Shown here in pieces: positions 31,696 to 40,194 of a stretch of 41,681 nucleotides of DNA. The position numbers and the translations under genes were made by a program. The notes below the pieces were generated by a model. That model saw nothing but the letters and a program-made list of their open reading frames with translations. It did no database searches and was not told the DNA's origin. Source of the DNA: a virus; IMG/VR virus record IMGVR_UViG_3300048930_001427, positions 1 through 41,681 of that record; one strand, given 5' to 3'. The first letter of the stretch is position 1, and every line of letters starts with the position of its first letter.

Positions 31696-33696
31696 ATGGC
31701 GACAGGACAATCCATCCGCGCCGGCGCGGCCTACATCGAGCTCTCGACGCGCGACAGCAAGCTCATCAAAGGGCTGCGCCGCGCGTCGCAGCGATTGAAG
31801 GCGTTCGGGGCCAGCGTGCGGGCGATGGGGCTGAAGTTCGTGGCGCTGGGCGGGGCCGTGCTCGCGCCGCTGATCGGCATGGTCCGGCACTTCGCCGACG
31901 TGGGAGACAAGCTCAACAAGATGTCGATCCGCACCGGCGTGTCCGCCGAGGCGCTTTCCGAGATGGGGTTCGCGGCCGAACAGTCAGGGGCTGATCTGGA
32001 AACGTTGGAAGCGGGGCTGCGGCGGATGCAGGCGTCGGTGCTCGATGCGGCCACCGGCTCCAAGACGGCGCAGGAAAGCCTGGCCATGCTCGGCGTCACC
32101 GTCGAGCAGCTGGCCGACCTCACGCCCGAGGCGCAATTCAAGCTGCTCGCGGATCGCCTCTCGCAAGTCGAAGACCCGACGCTCAAGGCGGCGCTGGCGA
32201 TGCGGCTGTTCGGCAAGAGCGGGCAGAAACTCATTCCGCTGCTCTCGGCTGGCGCGAAGGGGATCGAAGAGCTGCAGGCGGAGGCCCGGCGGCTCGGCCT
32301 GTCGGTCAGCACCCAGGACGCCCAGGCGGCCGCCGATTACGCCGACGCCTGGAATCGTCTGACCCGCACGCTCAAGGCGGCGGCATTCGCCATCGGCGCG
32401 GCGCTGGCGCCGATGTTGACGAAATTGATGGGCTACGTAACCCGCCTTGTGGTCAACGTCATCAACTGGATCAAACAGAACAAAGCCCTGGTCGTCACCG
32501 TGTTCAAGATCGCCGTCGCGGTGATTGCGGCAGGCGTGGCCCTGATCATTCTGGGCGGCATCATCTCGGGTGTCGGCATGGTCATCGGCGCGGTGGTCAC
32601 GATCATCGGCGCGATTGGCGCGGCCATCGGCGTCTTGGGCCAGGTCATCGCAGCGTTGTTGACGCCTATTGGACTCGTGAGCATCGCGGTGGTCGCGCTC
32701 GGCGCGTACCTCTTATATGCGTCGGGCCTCGGCGGCAAGGCGCTGGCCTGGCTCGGCGAGCAGTTCGAAGTGCTCAAAAAAGACGCCTTGGCGTCGTGGC
32801 AGGGGATCAGCGACGCCTTGGCCGCGGGCGACTTGGCGCTGGCGGCGAAGATTGTCTGGCTGGCGCTGAAGATGGAATGGCAGCGGGGGATTCACTTCCT
32901 CAACGGGCTGTGGATCGGGGCCAAGGAGTTTTTTATGGCGCTCTGGACCGACGCCGTGTTCGGCATCGCCAAGATTCTCAACAACGGCTGGGCCGCCATC
33001 GAAGTCGGCTGGAGCGAAACGGTCGGGTTCTTGGCCGACGCCTGGAGCATCTTCACCAACCTGCTCACCAAAACGTGGCACAACACGATCGGCTTCATCA
33101 AGAAAGCCTGGGTGCGGCTCAAGGCCCTGTTCAGCGAGGACGTGGACGTCGACGCCGAAGTGAACCGGATCAACCAGGAGACCGCGGCCGCCACCGGCGC
33201 TGCCGACAACAAGATGCTCGAGGCCGTCGGCCAGCGGGATCGTGAGCGGACAGCGCGTCAGCAGCAGATCGAGCAGGATCGGGCCGGCACGGAAGGGGAG
33301 TTGGGGAACATGCAGGCTGCAGCGCATGCGCGGCGGCAACAGCAGTTCGCCGGCGACCTGGCCAAGACGGAAGGCGAGCTGGCAGGCGCGCGCAAAGAGT
33401 GGCAAGACGCCATTGCGGAAGCGGCCAAAAAACGGGCCGCGGCGGGCAAAGACGGTGAAGGGGGCGAGCCGGAGTGGCTCAAAAAGGCGAAAGCCATGCT
33501 GGCTGGCGGCGCTGGCATTCTCGGCGACGAGCAGCGCAAAGTCGAAGCCAAGGGGACGTTCAACGCGCTGGCCGCGCGCGGCATCGGCGCAGACACCCTG
33601 GCCGAGCGAACCGCCCGCGCCGCCGAGCAGATCGTGATCAACACCAAAGACCTGCTGGCGCAGGCCAAGCAAGGGAAGCTCGTATTCGCCGCGTAG
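31696..33696 (+). CDS. Tail tape measure protein
   Basis: A 666-aa protein. The N-terminus has R-A-G-A-A-Y-I-E-L-S-T-R-D-S-K-L-I-K-G-L and M-G-L-K-F-V-A-L-G-G-A-V-L-A-P, then M-S-I-R-T-G-V-S-A-E-A-L-S-E-M-G-F-A-A-E-Q-S-G, typical of tape measures. A hydrophobic block (about 265-345) and alanine-rich coiled coils (about 480-640) follow. It sets tail length. At about 1.5 A per residue, 666 aa predicts roughly 100 nm, a short siphovirus tail. It follows the frameshifted chaperone by 3 bp. Confidence 0.88.
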   Translation: MATGQSIRAGAAYIELSTRDSKLIKGLRRASQRLKAFGASVRAMGLKFVALGGAVLAPLIGMVRHFADVGDKLNKMSIRTGVSAEALSEMGFAAEQSGADLETLEAGLRRMQASVLDAATGSKTAQESLAMLGVTVEQLADLTPEAQFKLLADRLSQVEDPTLKAALAMRLFGKSGQKLIPLLSAGAKGIEELQAEARRLGLSVSTQDAQAAADYADAWNRLTRTLKAAAFAIGAALAPMLTKLMGYVTRLVVNVINWIKQNKALVVTVFKIAVAVIAAGVALIILGGIISGVGMVIGAVVTIIGAIGAAIGVLGQVIAALLTPIGLVSIAVVALGAYLLYASGLGGKALAWLGEQFEVLKKDALASWQGISDALAAGDLALAAKIVWLALKMEWQRGIHFLNGLWIGAKEFFMALWTDAVFGIAKILNNGWAAIEVGWSETVGFLADAWSIFTNLLTKTWHNTIGFIKKAWVRLKALFSEDVDVDAEVNRINQETAAATGAADNKMLEAVGQRDRERTARQQQIEQDRAGTEGELGNMQAAAHARRQQQFAGDLAKTEGELAGARKEWQDAIAEAAKKRAAAGKDGEGGEPEWLKKAKAMLAGGAGILGDEQRKVEAKGTFNALAARGIGADTLAERTARAAEQIVINTKDLLAQAKQGKLVFAA

Positions 33697-33708
33697 CACG
33701 GATGAAAC

Positions 33709-34494
33709 ATGTCCATCACCATCGACGAACGATACAACAGCCGCGAGGCGACCGAGAGCGAAGACCCCAGCACCGAGCTCTTATATGTCGTCCAGGGGAC
33801 CGACGACGATCTGACGGTCAAAGGACTCGTCGCGGCCACCGCGCCGGCGTTCTACGCGGGCCTCAAACGCGATAGCTTCACGATTTCCACCGTGGGCGGC
33901 GGCGTGTGGGAATGTGCGGTGCGCTACGTGAAGCTCGAAGACGAGTCGCAGTTCACGTTCGACACCGGCGGCGGCAACCAGCACATCAGCCAGAGCATGG
34001 TGACGGTCGGGCGCTACGCCGCCCCCGGCGAGATCGCCCCGGACTTCCAAGGCGCAATCGGCGTCAACCAGGATCAGATCGAGGGGACGGATATCACGGT
34101 CCCGGTCTATAACTTCACCGAGACGCACCAGATCGACGATGCGCTGGTCACCGGCGATTACAAGGCGGCCCTCTTCTTTCTGACCGGCAAGGTGAACGAC
34201 GCGCCGTTCAAAGGGTTCGCCCGCGGCGAAGTGTTGTTTTTGGGTGCGAGCGGCGCGAAACGCGGCTTTGACGATTGGGAGATCACCTATCGCTTCGCGG
34301 CCAGTCCCAACGTGGTCAACCTGCACCTGGGGAACATCGTGGTCGCCAGCAAAGAGGGCTGGCATTACCTCTGGATTCGGTTCGCCGACGATGAAGACAA
34401 CGTGGCCAAGGTGCTGATCAAGAAGCCGATCACGGCTTACGTCGAGCAGGTCTATGAGTATGGTGATTTTTCCGGCCTGGGGATCGGAACCTAA
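33709..34494 (+). CDS. Tail-tip-region protein, family not recognised
   Basis: A 261-aa beta-rich protein with no membrane segment. Segments such as W-E-C-A-V-R-Y-V-K-L, D-D-W-E-I-T-Y-R-F-A-A-S-P-N, H-Y-L-W-I-R-F-A-D-D and V-E-Q-V-Y-E-Y-G-D-F-S-G-L-G-I-G-T are typical of structural proteins. Position after the tape measure suggests a distal tail or baseplate-like protein. It is coupled to the serine-rich gene through a TAATG overlap. Not identified by family. Confidence 0.7.
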   Translation: MSITIDERYNSREATESEDPSTELLYVVQGTDDDLTVKGLVAATAPAFYAGLKRDSFTISTVGGGVWECAVRYVKLEDESQFTFDTGGGNQHISQSMVTVGRYAAPGEIAPDFQGAIGVNQDQIEGTDITVPVYNFTETHQIDDALVTGDYKAALFFLTGKVNDAPFKGFARGEVLFLGASGAKRGFDDWEITYRFAASPNVVNLHLGNIVVASKEGWHYLWIRFADDEDNVAKVLIKKPITAYVEQVYEYGDFSGLGIGT

Positions 34495-36365
34495 TGGGCG
34501 ACCGCTTCAAGAAGACGCAGACCGGTCAGCCGCTGGAGGTTTCCTCCGAGGTGTGGAACGCCTTCTTGGACGCGGTCCGCGCTCAAAAGGGGAAGAAGCA
34601 CGACGAGCTCGCCGACGCGCTCGACCAGATTCGCCAGGCCGACATCATCAAGCTGCGCAACAGCAGCGGCGACGACCGCGCGCGGTTCCATGTGCTGGGC
34701 ATCTCGTCACCCATCATCACGCCGACTTCGCACCTGCGCGAATTTAAGAACCAGGTGGCCCTCGAAGGCGTTATCCCCCAGCATCCCGAGCATTTCGGCC
34801 GGTTTGCGATCCTGCTCGACCCGCTACGCGCGGACAAGATCGGGCGGGCGTGGGTCAGCGGCACTTGCCCGGCCTACATCGAGGTCGAGGACGAGTGCCA
34901 CGAGTTCGCCGACATCAAGCCTGGCGATCCGACGACACTATTGAGCCGGCCCGCCGGTTCCGCCCGCATCCTCTGGCGCGAAGGGGGCCTGGGCGGACAG
35001 TGGGCAGTGGTGCGGCTATCGAACACGCCCGACGACTTCTGGCGCTTCCGCTTGCTGGAGCCGCTCGCCCATTGCGGCAGCGCTCAAGCGGCGCGGCTCG
35101 TCTACAGCGGCGGCGCCTGGTGCGACCTCGAGTGCCCGCTGACGGTGTACGACTCGCTGGGGCTGGCCGACGGCGAGCGTTCGCCGTCAGCACCGTCATC
35201 GTCGTCGTCGTCGAGCGGCGAACCGACCGCGCAAGGCACGGTCGGCTGGGCCAAGTGGATGGCCGATAGCGAACGATGGGAGGTCGTCACCCTCACGGAG
35301 AGCGACTGCTGCTCATCCAGCAGCTCCTCGATCCCACCGCCGCCACCACCGCCGCCATCGTCGTCATCATCATCCAGCAGCAGTTCGTCGAGCAGTAGTT
35401 CGTCGTCATCGTCGAGCAGCAGCAGTTCGCCGTCGTCATCATCGTCATCGTCATCATCGTCATCGTCATCGTCGAGCAGCGAACCGCCGTCGAGTAGTGA
35501 GCAGCCACCGAGTAGCGATTCGTCATCGTCATCGAGCAGCAGCAGTTCGTCGAGCGGGCCGCCGCCGCCAAGCAGCAGTGAATCATCGTCGTCGTCCAGT
35601 TCCAGCAGCAGTTCATCGAGCAGCAGTTCGTCGGAGCCCTCGTCCAGCGAATCGTCATCGTCGGAAAGCAGTTCCTCGGAATGCCCGCCGCTGAGCGGCT
35701 CGGTGACTTTTCAAGAGACCGATGTGCGCTGCGAGGGGGGCCAACTCAATGTCTATAAGCGGGACGTGACGATCAAGATCGAACGCTGCACACTCACCAA
35801 GACGGAAGGCGCGTGGCAGCATAGTCACCAAGCGGGTTGCTGTTGCTGCGAGTGTTGCAGCAGTTCGTCGTTATCGTCGAGCAGTAGCAGTTCGTCGAGT
35901 CAACCGCCGCCGAGCAGCAGCGAGCCATCGTCGAGCGGGCCTCCGCCGAGCAGCAGTGAATCATCGTCAGCGCCGCGTAGCAGTAGTTCGTCCTCATCGT
36001 CGAGCAGCAGTTCGTCGAGCAGCGAACCGCCGTCGAGCAGTGAGCAGCCACCGAGTAGCGGTGATTCATCAGGTATTGGCTCGTCGAGCAGTAGTTCGTC
36101 GAGTTCGTCGGATTCGGAGACGCCGTCGAACCCGCCGAGTTCCGCGCCGCCAACATCCAGTTCGCCCCCGACGCCTCCGGGCGAAGGTTCGTCCAGCTCA
36201 TCGAGTTCGTCGAGCGATTCAGATACACCGCCGAACCCGCCGAGCTCCGCGCCGCCAACATCCAGTTCGCCCCCGACGCCTCCGAACGAAGGTTCGTCCA
36301 GCTCGTCGAGTTCGTCGAGCGATTCAGATACACCATCCAGCCCGCCCTGGAGCGGTTCGTCCTAA
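34494..36365 (+). CDS. Serine-rich repeat tail protein (putative fibre/adhesin)
   Basis: A 623-aa protein. Residues 1-225 form a folded N-terminal domain (P-L-E-V-S-S-E-V-W-N-A-F-L-D-A-V-R ... Q-V-A-L-E-G-V-I, I-L-W-R-E-G-G-L-G-G-Q-W-A-V-V-R-L), probably docking to the tail. Two low-complexity blocks (about 274-399 and 455-620) consist mainly of serine with short E-P-P and E-Q-P-P breaks. A small Cys-bearing domain (about 400-455, V-T-F-Q-E-T-D-V-R-C ... C-C-C-C-E-C-C) separates them. The last block carries 35-aa repeats. Such a stalk is an ideal O-glycosylation substrate, and glycosyltransferase genes follow 13 bp later. Confidence 0.85.
   Translation: MGDRFKKTQTGQPLEVSSEVWNAFLDAVRAQKGKKHDELADALDQIRQADIIKLRNSSGDDRARFHVLGISSPIITPTSHLREFKNQVALEGVIPQHPEHFGRFAILLDPLRADKIGRAWVSGTCPAYIEVEDECHEFADIKPGDPTTLLSRPAGSARILWREGGLGGQWAVVRLSNTPDDFWRFRLLEPLAHCGSAQAARLVYSGGAWCDLECPLTVYDSLGLADGERSPSAPSSSSSSSGEPTAQGTVGWAKWMADSERWEVVTLTESDCCSSSSSSIPPPPPPPPSSSSSSSSSSSSSSSSSSSSSSSSPSSSSSSSSSSSSSSSSEPPSSSEQPPSSDSSSSSSSSSSSSGPPPPSSSESSSSSSSSSSSSSSSSSEPSSSESSSSESSSSECPPLSGSVTFQETDVRCEGGQLNVYKRDVTIKIERCTLTKTEGAWQHSHQAGCCCCECCSSSSLSSSSSSSSSQPPPSSSEPSSSGPPPSSSESSSAPRSSSSSSSSSSSSSSSEPPSSSEQPPSSGDSSGIGSSSSSSSSSSDSETPSNPPSSAPPTSSSPPTPPGEGSSSSSSSSSDSDTPPNPPSSAPPTSSSPPTPPNEGSSSSSSSSSDSDTPSSPPWSGSS
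35313..35690 (+). repeat. Serine-codon microsatellite block 1
   Basis: Nearly uninterrupted TCG, TCA and AGC/AGT serine codons in the reading frame of the tail protein, broken only by proline and glutamate codons. TCG/TCA alternates with AGC in runs, so slippage would change length in frame. Confidence 0.9.
35860..36362 (+). repeat. Serine-codon block 2 with 105-bp tandem repeats
   Basis: A second serine block. From about 36131 it contains a near-exact 105-bp (35-aa) unit repeated from 36236 (P-P-S-S-A-P-P-T-S-S-S-P-P-T-P-P then a serine run and S-D-S-D-T-P), followed by a truncated third unit ending in the stop codon. Confidence 0.88.
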
Positions 36366-36378
36366 GGAGCAACGTTCG

Positions 36379-37431
36379 ATGCAAGTGTTTTTGATGGGCT
36401 ATCCCGGCGACTTGGGCGGGGCCAGCACCGAGGCCTGGCACACGGTGAAGATCTGGCGGCGCTTTGGCGTCGAGGTCCACCTCATCCCGACCTGGGGTGC
36501 CGACGAGCGGTGGAAGGCTCGCCTCGATGCGCTCGGCTGCGTCACCCACGCCGCGACCGCCGAGACGCTCGCCGACGTGCCTGGACTGGCCGGCGGCACG
36601 GTCGTCAGCTTCTGCAACAGCGCGTTTCTGGCCAATGCCAGGCGGCTGCGCGAACTGGGTTGCCGAATGGTGTGGGTCAACTGCATGACCTGGCTGTTCA
36701 ACGCCGAGCGGGACTTCTATCGCGCGTGCGGCCCATTCGACGCTTTTGTATTCCAAAGCGAATTCCAACGCGGGCAACTCGAGCCGCAACTCGCCGAGTT
36801 CGGCTACCGGAGCGCGCAAGGGCATCTGATCCGCGGCGCATTCGACGCCGACGAGTGGCCCTTCTGTCCGCGGCCGCATGCCGCCGGTGAAGCGTTCGTC
36901 GTCGGTCGCGCCGCGCGCCCCGACTTGGACAAGTGGTCGAGCAACACCTGGCCGATCTACCAGCGCATCCAGTATCACCCCAAGCGCGCGCTGATGCTCG
37001 GCATGAACGAACGGACGCACACCAAACTGGGCCCAGCGCCGGCGTGGTCGGATTGCCTCAAGCCGCTGGCGATCACGGCGCAGGACTTTTTCCGCCAGTT
37101 GCATTGCACCTTGCCGGTCAACGGCGGCGCGCGCGAGAACTGGCCCCGCGTCGGCCTGGAGGCGATGGCGATGGGCGTGCCCGTCGTCACGCAAAACGAG
37201 TGGGGCTGGCGCGAAATGATCGAGCACGGCGTGACCGGGCTGCTCGGCAAGTGCGACGAGGAGCTCGCGCACTACACCGCCCTGCTCGCCTACGACGAAG
37301 ACCTGCGGATGCGGATCGTCCATGCCGCCCGCGCGCGACTCGTCAACGAACTGGCCAATCCCGACGTGATCTGGGCTGCCTGGCAACGCGCGTTTGATTC
37401 ATTGGCCGTTGCACGGAGGGCCGCCGCATGA
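36379..37431 (+). CDS. Glycosyltransferase, GT4-like (GT-B fold)
   Basis: A 350-aa protein starting at the ATG at 36379 with AAGGAG 9 nt upstream, 13 bp after the serine-rich gene. The C-terminal half carries the GT4-type donor-binding block E-N-W-P-R-V-G-L-E-A-M-A-M-G-V-P-V-V (an E-x7-E motif, about 252-260), then E-M-I-E-H-G-V-T-G-L-L. The N-terminus has the Y-P-G-D-L-G-G-A-S-T-E-A acceptor-side loop. It would transfer a sugar from a nucleotide-sugar donor. Tight linkage to the serine-rich gene suggests that protein as acceptor (inference). Its stop overlaps the next start (ATGA). Confidence 0.85.
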   Translation: MQVFLMGYPGDLGGASTEAWHTVKIWRRFGVEVHLIPTWGADERWKARLDALGCVTHAATAETLADVPGLAGGTVVSFCNSAFLANARRLRELGCRMVWVNCMTWLFNAERDFYRACGPFDAFVFQSEFQRGQLEPQLAEFGYRSAQGHLIRGAFDADEWPFCPRPHAAGEAFVVGRAARPDLDKWSSNTWPIYQRIQYHPKRALMLGMNERTHTKLGPAPAWSDCLKPLAITAQDFFRQLHCTLPVNGGARENWPRVGLEAMAMGVPVVTQNEWGWREMIEHGVTGLLGKCDEELAHYTALLAYDEDLRMRIVHAARARLVNELANPDVIWAAWQRAFDSLAVARRAAA

Positions 37432-38165
37432 TCACCGCAGTCATTCTCAATTGGAAACGCCCGGCGAACGTCGCCCGCATCGTGGACGGCTGGCGCGCCG
37501 GCGGCATCGTCACCGAGGCCATCGTCTGGAACAACAACCCGGCCGAGCGGTTCCGCCACGACTGGGCGAAGGTGATCAACGTCGAACAAGACCTGGGCCT
37601 TTATACCCGCTTCGCGGCGGCGTGCCTCGCGCGCCACCCGTGCGTTCTCATCCAGGACGACGACATCGAACTGCCGACCGAAACGCTGCGCGCCTTGTAC
37701 GACGCCTGGCGGCAAGACCCCGATATTCTGCACGGCATCTTCGGGCGTCGCCCCAAAGCGGACGGTTCCTACGACCCGCGGAATGTGGCGAGCGGCGAAG
37801 CGCCCGTGGTGCTCACGCGCGCGCTCTTGACGTCGCGGCGCTACGCCGCCGACTTCTTCGACGTTGCACCCCAGTTCGAGACGATCCAGCGCGACGGAAA
37901 GCCCGCCGGCAACGGCGAAGACATCCTGTTTAGTTATACGGCGCTGCGCCACACCGGCCGCCTGAATCGTGTGCATCGCCTGCCCGTCACCGGCCGCCTG
38001 AATCGTGTGCATCGCCTGCCCGTCACCGAGCTCCCCGCGCCGCATTCGATCCACGGCCGCAATTGGTCTGCACATCTAGCTCATCGCAGTCGCTTGATGC
38101 GGGCGTGCGAAGCCTGGCTCAAAGGAGAATCGCATGAAGATCGCCGCGATCTGCTGCACGTATAA
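37428..38165 (+). CDS. Glycosyltransferase, GT-A-like
   Basis: A 245-aa protein beginning I-T-A-V-I-L-N-W-K-R-P-A-N-V, with D77-D-D79 in L-I-Q-D-D-D-I-E-L, the metal/nucleotide-sugar DxD of GT-A enzymes. N-G-E-D-I-L-F-S-Y at about 164 resembles the acceptor-side E-D motif. The C-terminal region contains a perfect 12-aa duplication (T-G-R-L-N-R-V-H-R-L-P-V) caused by a 36-bp tandem repeat. The gene end overlaps the next gene by 32 bp. The fold assignment is reasonable, the sugar unknown. Confidence 0.8.
   Translation: MITAVILNWKRPANVARIVDGWRAGGIVTEAIVWNNNPAERFRHDWAKVINVEQDLGLYTRFAAACLARHPCVLIQDDDIELPTETLRALYDAWRQDPDILHGIFGRRPKADGSYDPRNVASGEAPVVLTRALLTSRRYAADFFDVAPQFETIQRDGKPAGNGEDILFSYTALRHTGRLNRVHRLPVTGRLNRVHRLPVTELPAPHSIHGRNWSAHLAHRSRLMRACEAWLKGESHEDRRDLLHV
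37952..38023 (+). repeat. Perfect 36-bp tandem duplication inside a glycosyltransferase gene
   Basis: Units 37952-37987 and 37988-38023 are identical and add twelve residues in frame. A few bases of a third unit follow. Perfect identity implies a recent event. Confidence 0.95.
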
Positions 38166-38877
38166 GCGCCCGACGCTCTTGGCCGAGGCCATCGAATGCT
38201 TCGTGCGCCAAGATTACCCGGCCGAGCTGCGCGAGCTGATCGTGCTCGATGACGCCGGCCAGTATGGCCACCAGCGTGGCGCTGGCTGGCGCGTGGTTTC
38301 ACTCCCGGTTCGTTTCCGCACGCTCGGCGAAAAGCGGAACGCCTCGGCGGCGCTGGTGTCGGCCGACGTGGACGCCTACTGCGTGTGGGACGATGACGAC
38401 ATCTATCTCCCCTGGCATATGAGCGCCGCCGCTGCGGCGCTGGCTGAGGCGGACTATACGATCCCGACCGTCATCTACAACGACAAGCGCAGTCGCCTGG
38501 AGCGGAAGACGAACCAGTACCTGTTCCACGGCGCGTGGGCGTTCCGCCGCGAGGCGTTCGAACGCGTCTGCGGCTATCCCTTCATGCAGAGCGGCCAGGA
38601 CCAGGGACTGCTCAAGCGGTTCAAGGCCGCGAACCTGCGTCGCTCCGATCCGATCAAGCACGACGGGCGGCCGAGTTATGTCTATCGCTGGTACACGGCC
38701 CATTCGCATCACATCTCGGCGCTGGGCAAGGACGGCTACGAGCGGCTCGGCCGCGTCGCCGCCGGCCGCGCCGCCACGATCACGCCCAGCTGGTCCCGCG
38801 ACTGGCTCGCGCTGCGCGCCGCCGCTTCCGCTTCGTCCACACAGGATCAATCGCATGAACATTCAAGCGCGCAATGA
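38134..38877 (+). CDS. Glycosyltransferase family 2-like
   Basis: A 247-aa GT-A protein: A-A-I-C-C-T-Y-K-R-P-T-L-L-A-E-A-I-E-C-F, L-I-V-L-D-D-A-G-Q-Y, G-E-K-R-N-A-S, and V-W-D86-D-D-D89-I-Y-L-P. All are standard GT2 elements. The C-terminal 80 residues contain H-G-A-W-A-F-R-R-E-A-F-E and Q-D-Q-G-L-L-K-R-F, the usual acceptor-side region. AAAGGAGAA lies 6 nt upstream of the ATG. It overlaps its neighbour on both sides, so the five genes of the cassette are co-translated. Confidence 0.86.
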   Translation: MKIAAICCTYKRPTLLAEAIECFVRQDYPAELRELIVLDDAGQYGHQRGAGWRVVSLPVRFRTLGEKRNASAALVSADVDAYCVWDDDDIYLPWHMSAAAAALAEADYTIPTVIYNDKRSRLERKTNQYLFHGAWAFRREAFERVCGYPFMQSGQDQGLLKRFKAANLRRSDPIKHDGRPSYVYRWYTAHSHHISALGKDGYERLGRVAAGRAATITPSWSRDWLALRAAASASSTQDQSHEHSSAQ

Positions 38878-39484
38878 GACGTATATCTCCCGCTTCATCC
38901 GCGGCACGCCCGACGCCATGTACGACATCGGCGTAGGCCCCAAATCGGAATGGCGAACGCTGGGAGCGAAGTTCCCCGCGATGCGCATCTACGGCTGCGA
39001 GCCCGAGCCAAAACAGCACGCCAAGCTGCTCAACGCGAAATTCCCCGGCCCGCTGGCCCAGGTCGCGATCGGTGAGACCGCAGGCGTCGCGACGCTGCAC
39101 GTTCCGACGCACAATGCGATGTGCGGCAGCCTGTTTCCGGTGCCCTACGCCAACGCGACGTGCGAAGTGGAGGTCTGGACGCTGGACTACTTCGACGAGC
39201 AGAATTGCCTGCCCGCCCGCATCCTGCTCTGGCTCGACATCGAGGGGAGCGAGCTCGCAGCGCTGCGCAGCGGGCGTCATCTCTTGGCGTCGGGGCGGGT
39301 GCGGTGGATCAACCTCGAAGAACGACGCGCCGGCCACCGGCCCGCGGAAGGCTGGTGCGATCCTGGCGAACTCCACGCCTTTCTCATCGAGAACGGATAC
39401 CAGCGCGTGGCCGAATACAACCGCCATGCCACGCACCAGGACGTCATCTACGTTCACAAGGATGAAAAGCCATGCTCCGCGTGA
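38855..39484 (+). CDS. FkbM-like methyltransferase
   Basis: A 209-aa protein with Y-D-I-G-V-G-P-K-S-E (SAM-binding motif I), G-C-E-P-E-P (motif II), T-L-D-Y-F, and L-L-W-L-D-I-E-G-S-E-L-A-A-L, the hallmark FkbM stretch, at about 127. FkbM enzymes O-methylate sugars and polyketides. In this context it would cap or decorate glycans built by the neighbouring transferases. It starts at the ATG at 38855, inside the previous gene, and overlaps the next by 13 bp. Confidence 0.85.
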   Translation: MNIQARNETYISRFIRGTPDAMYDIGVGPKSEWRTLGAKFPAMRIYGCEPEPKQHAKLLNAKFPGPLAQVAIGETAGVATLHVPTHNAMCGSLFPVPYANATCEVEVWTLDYFDEQNCLPARILLWLDIEGSELAALRSGRHLLASGRVRWINLEERRAGHRPAEGWCDPGELHAFLIENGYQRVAEYNRHATHQDVIYVHKDEKPCSA

Positions 39485-40194
39485 TCACCATGACCGCCTA
39501 CCGCCGGCCGGCCTACACCCGCGAGGTGCTCGAGGCGCTCGTCAGGTGCGACGGCATCGCCGACTGGATTCTGCTGCCCAACGTCGAACCGGGCCACGAA
39601 GAAGTGATCGGGGCCTTCCGCGACTGGAATGCCTGTGAGTCGCGCTTGTTCGTCAACCGCAACCGGCTGGGGTTGAACAAGAACACGCACGACGCGCTGT
39701 TCCGCGCGTTCCAGATTCGCGCCGACGTGATCGTCCACCTGGAGGACGACACAGTCCCCAGCCCCGACGCGCTGCGGTATTTCGACTGGGCGGTGCGCGA
39801 TCTGCTGATCCCCGACGTGAAGTCGTCCGACGGCCATCAAATCCTTCTGGCGTCGGGCTACAACAAGCCGAAGTCGGAACCAACGCCCGAGCAAAGCCAT
39901 GTCTGCGCGACCCGCCCGATTTGGTCGCCCTGGGGCTGGGCCGTAGATCGCCGCCGCCTCGTCTGGCTGATCGCCCACTGGTGTACGCGCAACAAGAAGT
40001 GCTTCACCTGCCAATTCAAATCGCACTACCGCCGCACCCGCCGCGAGGTGTTTCCGACGCTCAGCCGCATCCAGAACATCGGCTACGAGCAAGGCGAGAA
40101 CGACCGAACGCCGGAGTGGTACCGGGCGAACCATCGGACGCCGTGGGTCGCCCCAACCGCTGCCGATGGATCGTTCTCGCTCCGAAGGAGTTAA
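39472..40194 (+). CDS. Glycosyltransferase, GT-A-like, last gene of the cassette
   Basis: A 240-aa protein: R-V-I-T-M-T-A-Y-R-R-P-A-Y-T-R-E-V-L-E-A-L at the N-terminus, N-R-N-R-L-G-L-N-K-N-T-H, and V-H-L-E91-D-D93-T-V-P-S as the metal motif. P-W-G-W-A-V-D-R-R-R-L and a C-terminal G-Y-E-Q-G-E-N-D-R-T-P-E-W-Y follow. The pattern is that of GT-A transferases related to the eukaryotic-type GnT-I (GT13) shape, but only the fold is claimed. It ends the plus-strand operon. Confidence 0.8.
   Translation: MLRVITMTAYRRPAYTREVLEALVRCDGIADWILLPNVEPGHEEVIGAFRDWNACESRLFVNRNRLGLNKNTHDALFRAFQIRADVIVHLEDDTVPSPDALRYFDWAVRDLLIPDVKSSDGHQILLASGYNKPKSEPTPEQSHVCATRPIWSPWGWAVDRRRLVWLIAHWCTRNKKCFTCQFKSHYRRTRREVFPTLSRIQNIGYEQGENDRTPEWYRANHRTPWVAPTAADGSFSLRRS

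Larger units (their letters stand above)
1..40194. mobile_element. Putative siphovirus-like prophage / integrative element
   Basis: The span holds, in order, a large serine recombinase, recombination and replication genes, a terminase-portal-capsid-tail series and a terminal glycosyltransferase cassette, nearly all on one strand with short gaps or overlaps. That order (integrase, early genes, replication, packaging, head, tail) is the standard temperate siphovirus plan. No attachment repeats could be identified, so both ends are provisional. The left end may lie outside the window. The right end is placed after the last plus-strand gene, where base composition drops and convergent genes begin. 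No CI-type repressor or classical lysis gene was recognised, so it could be a defective prophage or an unusual phage. Confidence 0.65.

Noticed and set aside
35313-36362. Repeat array that could be mistaken for a CRISPR
   Set aside because: The repeats are in-frame serine codons in a tail protein, without regular spacers, and no Cas genes are present.
35794-37386. Minus-strand open frame of 530 codons
   Set aside because: Antisense of the serine-rich block and the GT4-like gene. Its N/C/S/T-rich half is only the complement of serine codons.
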